Source: an uncultured Clostridium sp. (lineage in GTDB: Bacteria > Bacillota > Clostridia > Clostridiales > Clostridiaceae). From it: a stretch of DNA of 5,752 nucleotides. Shown here piece by piece: positions 1 through 4,874 of this stretch. Made by a program: the position numbers and the translations under genes. Positions within the stretch are counted from its first letter, which is position 1, and each line of letters begins with the position of its first letter. Under the pieces are notes generated by a model that saw only the letters and a list, made by a program, of their open reading frames with translations, was not told the origin of the DNA and searched no databases. Location: assembly GCA_900543325.1 (NCBI GenBank), contig UQQU01000114.1:1-5752 (forward strand), read 5' to 3'.

Positions 1-697
1 CTTGAACGTCATCATCATCTTCAAGTAAGTCTAACATCTTTTGGAACTTCTTAGCTGCTTCTTCATCAATTTCAGTGTATGTATCTGGAATCATTTTAAC
101 TGCTGCTTCTAAGAACTCTAACCCCTCAGCTTCTAAAGCTTCTCTTACTGTACCAAAATCTTCTGGTGCAGTTGTGATTATGAATACTTCTTCTTCATCA
201 CTATTAAAATCTTCAGCTCCAGCATCTAATGCCATCATCATTAATTCTTCTTCATCAAGGTCTCCCTTTTCTATAACAATTTCACCTTTTTCTTGGAACA
301 TGAATCCTACACAACCTGTAGTTCCCATGTTTCCACCACCTTTAGTGAAAGCACTTCTTACATTTCCTGCTGATCTATTCTTATTATCAGTTAAAGTATC
401 AACAATAACAGCAACTCCTGATGGTCCATATCCTTCGTATACTATTCTTTCATAGTCAACTGCTGATAATTCACCTGAAGCTTTCTTTATTGATCTTTGC
501 ACTGTATCATTTGGCATGTTAGCTGCTTTTGCCTTTGCTATTGCATCTCTTAATTTAGGGTTGTTATCAGGATCTGGTCCTCCATTTTTAACAGCTATCA
601 TTAACTCTCTACCAATTTTAGTAAAGATTTTCCCTCTTTTAGCGTCAGCTTTACCTTTTTTATTTTGTATATTATGCCATTTTGAATGTCCTGACAT
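1..697 (-). CDS. yebC: YebC/PmpR family regulator or translation factor, C-terminus cut by window edge
   Basis: Visible are 232 codons, starting at ATG 697 with the family's signature N-terminus MSGHSKWHNI followed by the basic QNKKGKADAKRGK stretch. Other family blocks are NPKLRDAIAKAKAANMP (residues 46-62), YEGYGPSGVAV (87-97) and the glycine-rich FTKGGGNMGTTGCVGFMF (117-134). The C-terminal part is very acidic, ending in EDDDD. Family members are about 240-250 residues, so only some 10-15 residues are missing beyond the left edge. Start choice is secure: AGGAGG lies 8 nt upstream. The family was first described as DNA-binding regulators (PmpR). Later work links YebC and mitochondrial TACO1 proteins to translation of difficult, e.g. 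proline-rich, sequences. The protein is cytoplasmic; which role applies here cannot be told. It has its own promoter, separate from yigZ upstream. Confidence 0.96.
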   Translation of the reverse strand, partial: MSGHSKWHNIQNKKGKADAKRGKIFTKIGRELMIAVKNGGPDPDNNPKLRDAIAKAKAANMPNDTVQRSIKKASGELSAVDYERIVYEGYGPSGVAVIVDTLTDNKNRSAGNVRSAFTKGGGNMGTTGCVGFMFQEKGEIVIEKGDLDEEELMMMALDAGAEDFNSDEEEVFIITTAPEDFGTVREALEAEGLEFLEAAVKMIPDTYTEIDEEAAKKFQKMLDLLEDDDDVQ

Positions 698-705
698 TAT
701 TTCAT

Positions 706-711
706 CCTCCT
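706..711 (-). promoter_or_regulatory. Ribosome binding site of yebC
   Basis: Perfect AGGAGG on the minus strand, 8 nt before ATG 697. It fixes the start. Another ATG directly after the GGAGG (704-702) is out of frame and too close to be used. Confidence 0.9.
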
Positions 712-735
712 AAATCTTTTAAATCTATTAATAAA

Positions 736-762
736 AATCCTTTATATTATACCATAAGGATT
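736..762. repeat. Inverted repeat centred on the yebC -10 box
   Basis: The 7-bp arms AATCCTT (736-742) and AAGGATT (756-762) are perfect complements separated by 13 bp, and the spacer holds the TATAAT box. The position is that of a repressor operator, but no regulator can be named. A chance AT-rich palindrome is possible, although both arms carry a CC/GG pair. Confidence 0.45.
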
Positions 763-774
763 ATTATTTAACAA
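746..774 (-). promoter_or_regulatory. Sigma-A promoter of yebC with extended -10
   Basis: On the minus strand TTGTTA (774-769) is followed after exactly 17 bp by TATAAT (751-746). The -10 is preceded by TGG, giving an extended -10 (TGnTATAAT). The transcription start would fall near 739, leaving a leader of about 40 nt before yebC. The -35 matches consensus at 4 of 6 positions and the -10 at 6 of 6. Confidence 0.8.
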
Positions 775-781
775 TTTTCTC

Positions 782-900
782 TTAAGTGAGATTCCAAATT
801 TTAATTTTGTCAATGGAACTTAACTGAAACTCCAAATTTTATATTTGGTTAGTTGAAGTTACACAAGTGTGTACAACTACCACTGAAAATGGGTATCATG
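782..900. repeat. Structured intergenic element between yigZ and yebC
   Basis: This stretch has more G and C than the AT-only DNA beside it and is dense in repeats. Two imperfect direct copies sharing TCCAAATTTT start at 791 and 829 (38-bp period). Hairpin H1 spans 817-860: AACTTAACT pairs with AGTTgAAGTT, and CCAAAT (832-837) with ATTTGG (843-848). Hairpin H2 spans 847-881: AGTTG/CAACT, TACAC/GTGTA and outer GGT/ACC, with an AAGT bulge and an AAGT loop. H1 and H2 share 847-860, so they exclude each other. No T-run follows either hairpin, so neither looks like a simple terminator, and no credible ORF is present. It may be an interspersed genomic repeat or a structured RNA segment. I do not recognise a named family. 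Confidence 0.5.
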
Positions 901-927
901 TTTCATCCTAATTTTATTTATTATAAA

Positions 928-1575
928 TTATATTATACTATATAATCTATTCTCTTCTTTAAAATACACCTCCGGCTTACTTTTTTCAACTATTATCTTA
1001 CCATTACTTGCTTCTATAGCTTCTTTTTCTATTTCTTCTGCTACAGAAACTTCTGCAAGTATGTGTATTATAACTTTATCGGTATACTCTGTATCTTCAA
1101 TATGCCAATTATTTTGGCCACAAAAATATTGTACTTTTCCTATCATGTCATAATCTAATGTAAGGGATACCTTAACACCTTGAACCTTCTCTACTACACC
1201 TCCAGCTTTTAATGCTATAGAAGCTCCTTTAGTATAAGCTCTTGTTAATCCCCCAGTTCCTAACAAAACACCACCAAAATATCTTGTTACAACCACTGCA
1301 CAATCTGTAATATTAGATTTTTTCATTACTTCTAAAATAGGAATTCCTGCGGTACCCTGTGGTTCACCATCATCACTATATCTTTGAATGCCCATATTTT
1401 CGCCAATTATATATCCCCAACAATTATGTCTTGCTTGTTTATGTTTTGATTTTATTTCTGCTACAAAGGCTTTTGCTTCCTCTTCATTTTCCACTCTTTT
1501 TGCATATCCAATAAATTCAGATTTTTTTTCAATAAAGCTATCTTCTCCATATTCTCTTATCGTTATATATGCCAT
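928..1575 (-). CDS. yigZ: YigZ family protein (UPF0029/IMPACT)
   Basis: This 215-residue protein is full length for the family. The N-terminal UPF0029/IMPACT domain (about 15-125) carries SEFIGYAKRV, then KHKQARHNCWGY (44-55), RYSDDGEPQGTAGIPIL (65-81) and VVVTRYFGGVLLGTGGLTRAY (94-114), the hallmark blocks. The remainder (about 135-200) fits the DUF1949 ferredoxin-like domain seen in bacterial YigZ. Biochemical function is unsettled. The eukaryotic homologue IMPACT modulates GCN1/GCN2 signalling, and bacterial structures suggest nucleic acid or protein binding. It is probably cytoplasmic, with no signal or membrane segment. Its start overlaps the 3' end of the MocR-type gene by 13 bp, and it has its own strong AAGGAGGAG site inside that gene, so co-transcription with partly independent initiation is likely. 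No obvious terminator directly follows its TAA. Confidence 0.95.
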   Translation of the reverse strand: MAYITIREYGEDSFIEKKSEFIGYAKRVENEEEAKAFVAEIKSKHKQARHNCWGYIIGENMGIQRYSDDGEPQGTAGIPILEVMKKSNITDCAVVVTRYFGGVLLGTGGLTRAYTKGASIALKAGGVVEKVQGVKVSLTLDYDMIGKVQYFCGQNNWHIEDTEYTDKVIIHILAEVSVAEEIEKEAIEASNGKIIVEKSKPEVYFKEENRLYSII

Positions 1576-2975
1576 TGTTCTAGCTCCTCCTTAATTATAT
1601 CAATTCCAATTATTATTTCTTCTTCGTTAACTTGCGAAAAACTCACCTTAAAATATTGCTCTCCTAAATTTGCCCCTTTATAAAACAATGTTCCTGGAGT
1701 AATATAAACACCTTTCTCCTTAAGCCTATAAAATAATTCTTTCGATTTAATTTCTTTATCTTTAATGTTTAAATAAAAGCTTAATCCACCCTTAGGGTCA
1801 AAAAATCCTACATACTCTTTCAACTTTTCATTAATTAGCTTTTTCATTAACTCATATCTTTTTATATATTCACTTCTTAGATTATCTATATATTCAATCC
1901 AATATCCTTCTTTAATATACATTTCTAAAGCTCTTTGCATTAATGTTGATGTGGCAATATCTGTATTAATCTTTGAGTTTTGGATACTTTCTCTAAAACT
2001 TTCTGGAGATATTATATATCCAAGTCTTATACCAGGTAAAAATATTTTTGAAAAACTTTTTATATAAATTACTCTATCATTTTTATCTAAAACCTTAAAT
2101 GGTTCGTGTTTTATATTATCATCAAATATTAGCTCTGACAAATAATCATCTTCTATTATATAAAAATCATACTTTTCCGCCAGCTCTAAAATAGCAAGCT
2201 TCTTTTCATGACTATAACTAATTCCAGTTGGATTTTGAAAATAACTCATTGTATAAAAACACTTAATTTTATTTTTTCTTAATATCTCTTCAAGTTTCTT
2301 TATATTTATACCATCCTCTTCTACAGGTATTTCAAATACATTTGCTCTTCTAAATTTAAATACTGATAATGCACCTGCATAAGTTGGTTTTTCAACTATA
2401 ACATTATCATTAATATTTAATATTGCTTTTGATGCAATATCTATCCCTTGTTGTGCTCCAGACACTATTAATAAATTCTCTATATTTAAAGAATTCTTCC
2501 AAAAGACTTTATTTATAGTTTCTCTAAGATTTGTATATCCAAAAGCTTCTTCTTTAATTAATGCATCTGCACCATCTCTGTCCAAAACTTCATTTATAAC
2601 CTTTTTAAATTGATTTATAGGAAAATTTACCTTTCTAGAGCTTTCACCTGTAAAATCAATTATATTTTTATCATAATTATTTTTTATTAATTTAATTTCT
2701 TTAGAATATTCCTTTTTAAAATAATCAGTAATTTCTCTTTTCTTAGCATAAGTTCCTGATCCCATTTTTTGATAAGCATAGCCCTCACTTACAAGCTTAT
2801 CGTAACAACTTACAATTGTAACATTATTTACTTTTAATACCTTAGCTAAGCTTCTTATAGCTGGTAATTTATCTCCATCTTTTATTATTTTTGAATTAAT
2901 CAAATTCTTGATATTATCTGCAATTTGAATGTACTTAGGTTCATAATCATTAAATTCAATATTATACTTTTCCAT
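1563..2975 (-). CDS. MocR-type regulator: GntR winged helix fused to aminotransferase-like domain
   Basis: At 470 residues this is the normal MocR/GabR length. Residues 10-78 form a GntR-type winged helix-turn-helix (GDKLPAIRSLAKVLKVN at 34-50, then VSEGYAYQKMGSGTY at 62-76). A linker follows, then a fold-type I PLP aminotransferase domain (about 105-465). Visible cofactor residues are the Schiff-base lysine Lys310 in SFSK, Asn248 in QNPTG, Asp276 and Tyr278 in IEDDY, Arg317 in LPGIRLGY and Tyr199 in KPTYAG. The PLP site therefore looks intact. Where the family normally has the substrate-carboxylate arginine (consensus like RLSF) there is Lys443 (FKVSF). Known relatives such as GabR and PdxR sense PLP or its adduct with an amino compound; the ligand here is unknown. 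It is co-transcribed with yigZ, and its promoter has a palindrome near +1 that may serve autoregulation. Confidence 0.93.
   Translation of the reverse strand: MEKYNIEFNDYEPKYIQIADNIKNLINSKIIKDGDKLPAIRSLAKVLKVNNVTIVSCYDKLVSEGYAYQKMGSGTYAKKREITDYFKKEYSKEIKLIKNNYDKNIIDFTGESSRKVNFPINQFKKVINEVLDRDGADALIKEEAFGYTNLRETINKVFWKNSLNIENLLIVSGAQQGIDIASKAILNINDNVIVEKPTYAGALSVFKFRRANVFEIPVEEDGINIKKLEEILRKNKIKCFYTMSYFQNPTGISYSHEKKLAILELAEKYDFYIIEDDYLSELIFDDNIKHEPFKVLDKNDRVIYIKSFSKIFLPGIRLGYIISPESFRESIQNSKINTDIATSTLMQRALEMYIKEGYWIEYIDNLRSEYIKRYELMKKLINEKLKEYVGFFDPKGGLSFYLNIKDKEIKSKELFYRLKEKGVYITPGTLFYKGANLGEQYFKVSFSQVNEEEIIIGIDIIKEELEQWHI
1586..1591 (-). promoter_or_regulatory. Ribosome binding site of yigZ inside the upstream gene
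   Basis: AGGAGG (within AAGGAGGAG) lies 10 nt before ATG 1575, inside the last codons of the MocR-type gene. Together with the 13-bp gene overlap it supports ATG 1575 as start and suggests translational coupling. Confidence 0.85.
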
Positions 2976-2979
2976 ATTG

Positions 2980-2984
2980 CCCCC
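2980..2984 (-). promoter_or_regulatory. Unusual ribosome binding site of the MocR-type gene
   Basis: Upstream of ATG 2975 the only purine block is GGGGG (in GATGGGGGCAAT), just 4 nt from the start. This is shorter and less canonical than the AGGAGG of yigZ and yebC, suggesting weaker translation of the regulator than of the yigZ gene it overlaps. Confidence 0.5.
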
Positions 2985-2992
2985 ATCACTCT

Positions 2993-3015
2993 TATTAATA
3001 AATTGTATTAATACA
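2993..3015. promoter_or_regulatory. Candidate operator: palindrome plus direct repeat at +1
   Basis: TGTATTAATACA (3004-3015) is a perfect 12-bp palindrome at the predicted transcription start. Its core TATTAATA recurs at 2993-3000, 13 bp away from the copy at 3006-3013. MocR-type regulators such as GabR bind repeated sites near their own promoter, so autoregulation is a reasonable inference. AT-richness makes chance similarity possible. Confidence 0.4.
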
Positions 3016-3019
3016 TTTA

Positions 3020-3048
3020 ATTATAGAAAATATAGTAAATCTGGTCAA
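3020..3048 (-). promoter_or_regulatory. Near-consensus sigma-A promoter of the mocR-yigZ operon
   Basis: On the minus strand TTGACC (3048-3043) is followed after exactly 17 bp by TATAAT (3025-3020), matching 5 of 6 and 6 of 6 consensus positions. The transcription start should be near 3013, giving a leader of about 37 nt. It starts right after the amylase terminator, so the operon is set apart from the amylase gene. Confidence 0.85.
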
Positions 3049-3060
3049 ATTTTTATAAAA

Positions 3061-3106
3061 TAATAGCACAGAATTATAAATTTAAATAATTCTATGCTGC
3101 GCTATT
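3061..3106 (-). terminator. Rho-independent terminator of the amylase gene
   Basis: Starting within the amylase stop codon, the minus strand reads AATAGCGC, a 5-nt bulge (AGCAT), AGAATTAT, a short AT loop, then ATAATTCTGTGCTATT. The arms pair over about 16 bp with one G-U pair and are followed by an AT-rich, T-containing tract (TATTATTTTAT). This is a weaker U-tract than a textbook case, but position and stem length fit. Confidence 0.65.
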
Positions 3107-4560
3107 TATATATATAAATTATCTAATACCCAAACAGATATACTTCCGTTTCTTACCATAAACTTTCCAAAACCATCTGTATCAATAACTACCTTTTCCT
3201 CAAAATTTGAAAGTAAATCTCTAAACCCTTTACCAGAAAAATGTTTTCCTATATACATTTTCTTTTCTCCGCCTAACTTATTAGTTAACAAAACAGCTAA
3301 ACCTGAATTATTGTATTCTTTAATACCTTCTCTTGTCCATCCAATTATATTTTTATCATCAAAATAATCATGTTGCTCTCCATATGCCAAATTTTTTCTT
3401 GCTTTTAATAGTAAATCTAAAGAACTTCCTATTCCTGAATATCCATGACTTGGTATACCATAATAATCCCCATAAAAGACACAGGGATATCCTTCTATTC
3501 TTAATAATATTAAAGAATATGCTAGTGGTTTAAACCATGGCTCTACCCATGATTGTAGTGAACTCCCTAATTGAGTGTCATGATTATCAACAAAAGTTAC
3601 TGCCTTTGTTGAATATCTCTCTACTAATGTACCTTTAAAGATATTTCTCATATCAAAATCACCATTACTATGAGAAGCTTCATATAAATTAAAGTGTAAT
3701 GGTACATCAAACAAAGACATAACATATTTAGTATTTTTTAAATAGTTCAATAGTACATCTACATTAGCATGCCAATACTCTCCTACAGAAAATAATTCTT
3801 TTCCACTTTCTTTTCTTAAGTATTCTAACCATTCTACAAAAAATTCATAACTTATATGTTTAACAGCATCTAGCCTAAATCCTTCAATCTTTGTAAAATC
3901 AATATACCATTTTCCCCATCTTTTCAACTCTTCTACAACTTCTCTATTAGAAAAATCCAAATCAGCTCCCATAAGGTAATCATAATTTCCATTTTCTTTA
4001 TCTACTCCATTACTCCATTCTTTAGTTAAAAATTTATAAATACTATTTCTGTTTGTTTTATCATCATAATCTATTCCATCAAAATCATTCCAATCCCATT
4101 TAAAAGATGAATATTTATTATTTCTTCCTGGAAAAGTAAACTTAGTCCATGCTCTTATTACCTTAGTTCCACTGATAGGGATATTCCTATTAAAAAATTC
4201 TTCTTCACTTGCCATAACATCTTCTGCTTCATCTGCACCCATTTTGTGATTTAAAACTATATCTCCATAACTTTGAATACCATTTTTCTTTAACATTTTT
4301 ATTGCCATTAAATATTCATCTTTACTACCATACTTAGTCTCTATAGTTCCTTTTTGATTAAATTCTCCTAAATCATATAAATCATATGCTCCGTAACCAA
4401 CATCATATCCACCACCAATTCCTTTATATGCTGGCGGCATCCATACAGCTGTTATTCCTAACTGCTTTAAATTATTTGCCTCTCTAGCTATTTCATTCCA
4501 TAATTTACACTGTGGTAATAGAAACCATTCAAAATATTGCATAATTGTTCCATTAACCAT
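3106..4560 (-). CDS. Cytoplasmic GH13 alpha-amylase
   Basis: A 484-residue GH13 amylase like E. coli AmyA and liquefying Bacillus amylases (subfamily GH13_5 by resemblance). It hydrolyses internal alpha-1,4 bonds of starch, glycogen or maltodextrin. The barrel begins at once (NGTIMQYFEWF) with no signal peptide, so it should act in the cytoplasm. Conserved regions are DIVLNH (100-105), GFRLDAVKH (227-235), GEYW (260-263) and FVDNHD (323-328); the catalytic residues are Asp231 (nucleophile), Glu261 (acid/base) and Asp328. Domain B lies at about 105-205 and domain C from about 395. Calcium ligands Asn104, Asp161, Asp194, Asp200, Asp202 and His235 are present, but the Bacillus triad ligands at 183 and 204 are serines. 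I chose ATG 4560, preceded by GGTGGAAG, over an in-frame GTG at 4575 that would use up this site and has none of its own. Likely substrates are stored glycogen/granulose or imported dextrins. Confidence 0.95.
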   Translation of the reverse strand: MVNGTIMQYFEWFLLPQCKLWNEIAREANNLKQLGITAVWMPPAYKGIGGGYDVGYGAYDLYDLGEFNQKGTIETKYGSKDEYLMAIKMLKKNGIQSYGDIVLNHKMGADEAEDVMASEEEFFNRNIPISGTKVIRAWTKFTFPGRNNKYSSFKWDWNDFDGIDYDDKTNRNSIYKFLTKEWSNGVDKENGNYDYLMGADLDFSNREVVEELKRWGKWYIDFTKIEGFRLDAVKHISYEFFVEWLEYLRKESGKELFSVGEYWHANVDVLLNYLKNTKYVMSLFDVPLHFNLYEASHSNGDFDMRNIFKGTLVERYSTKAVTFVDNHDTQLGSSLQSWVEPWFKPLAYSLILLRIEGYPCVFYGDYYGIPSHGYSGIGSSLDLLLKARKNLAYGEQHDYFDDKNIIGWTREGIKEYNNSGLAVLLTNKLGGEKKMYIGKHFSGKGFRDLLSNFEEKVVIDTDGFGKFMVRNGSISVWVLDNLYI

Positions 4561-4566
4561 TTTACT

Positions 4567-4574
4567 TCCACCCA
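4567..4574 (-). promoter_or_regulatory. Ribosome binding site deciding the amylase start
   Basis: GGGTGGAA on the minus strand lies 6 nt before ATG 4560. It is an imperfect Shine-Dalgarno (GGTGGA). The alternative in-frame GTG at 4575 abuts this block and has no purine-rich site upstream. Confidence 0.6.
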
Positions 4575-4621
4575 CTTTAATACCATACTTATTAATATAT
4601 TTAACTATTTATCAGTGCCTT

Positions 4622-4649
4622 AGAATAAAAATGGCTCTGATATTGTTAA
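4622..4649 (-). promoter_or_regulatory. Weak candidate promoter for the amylase
   Basis: On the minus strand TTAACA (4649-4644; 5 of 6) and TATTCT (4627-4622; 4 of 6) are 16 bp apart, giving a start near 4615 and a leader of about 55 nt. The candidate overlaps the 3' arm of the long hairpin described at 4633-4734, so the two interpretations compete. No catabolite-response (cre) box was recognised. Confidence 0.22.
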
Positions 4650-4734
4650 ATATAAATTATTTTATTGGTACCTATGAATATTTTTTAAGTAGTACCTTAA
4701 AATATTTATATTCTTCATTAACAATATCAGAACC
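4633..4734 (-). terminator. Long hairpin with U-tract between hflX and the amylase
   Basis: The minus strand folds into one long imperfect hairpin. GGTTCTGATATTGTTAA (4734-4718) pairs with TTAACAATATCAGAGCC (4649-4633) over all 17 positions, counting one U-G pair; on the plus strand that position is a C-A mismatch. Inside, AATATAAAT pairs with ATTTATATT, ATTTTA with TAAAAT, and GGTACT with GGTACC, leaving a loop of about 18 nt. The 3' arm is followed after one base by TTTTTATTCT, as in an intrinsic terminator. It may end the hflX transcript or act as an attenuator ahead of the amylase. A small inverted-repeat element is an alternative, but no target-site duplication was found. Confidence 0.5.
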
Positions 4735-4737
4735 TAT

Positions 4738-4872
4738 GTTAAAAAGAGCATACTTAAAATAAGCATTTATCCGCCTCTATCGGCATAGATAACTTATTTT
4801 AACCTTCTTAAAAAACTATATTATTTCTTGTAGAATGTTAAAATCACTTAATCTTAAGTAGCTCTTATTAAC
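4738..4872 (-). repeat. Nested inverted repeats directly after hflX
   Basis: Three nucleotides past the hflX stop codon, GTTAATAAGAGC-TACTTAA (4872-4854) is matched by TTAAGTA-T-GCTCTTTTTAAC (4757-4738): 18 of 19 pairs plus one bulged base, enclosing about 96 nt. Inside, AAAATAAG (4800-4793) pairs with CTTATTTT (4763-4756), continued by TTATC/GATAA and GCC/GGC around a G+C-rich core that stands out from its AT-rich setting. A further pair, ATTTTAAC (4844-4837) with GTTAAAAT (4803-4796), competes with the inner stem. The distal strand contains CTTTTT. It may be an elaborate hflX terminator or a structured leader RNA; no known riboswitch family is recognised. Confidence 0.45.
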
Positions 4873-4874
4873 TA

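Noticed and set aside
75..713. Plus-strand open frames at 75-455 and 516-713
   Set aside because: They are antisense to yebC, serine- and proline-rich as expected for the complement of a real gene, and lack ribosome sites.
1388..1594. Plus-strand open frame antisense to the yigZ 5' end
   Set aside because: Shadow of yigZ, whose family blocks are unmistakable; no start signal on the plus strand.
3333..3533. Plus-strand open frame inside the amylase gene
   Set aside because: Antisense shadow of conserved amylase sequence, with no ribosome binding site.
4561..4575. In-frame GTG at 4575 as the amylase start
   Set aside because: It has no Shine-Dalgarno of its own and would turn the GGTGGA site into codons; family members begin close to NGTxMQYFEW.
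4560..4600. GGGTGGAA before the amylase as a T-box sequence
   Set aside because: The T-box needs GGGTGGNACCGCG and an upstream specifier stem; here the sequence simply serves as ribosome binding site.
4755..4787. Ten-codon frame MPIEADKCLF on the minus strand within the hflX 3' hairpin
   Set aside because: Too short to judge, no ribosome site at a usable distance, and the sequence is better explained by the hairpin.
4741..4790. Resemblance to the 5' part of a lysine riboswitch (GATAGAGGCG, then AAGTATGC)
   Set aside because: Only short stretches match, spacing differs, and the other conserved helices and junction sequences of that family are absent; the downstream gene is an amylase.
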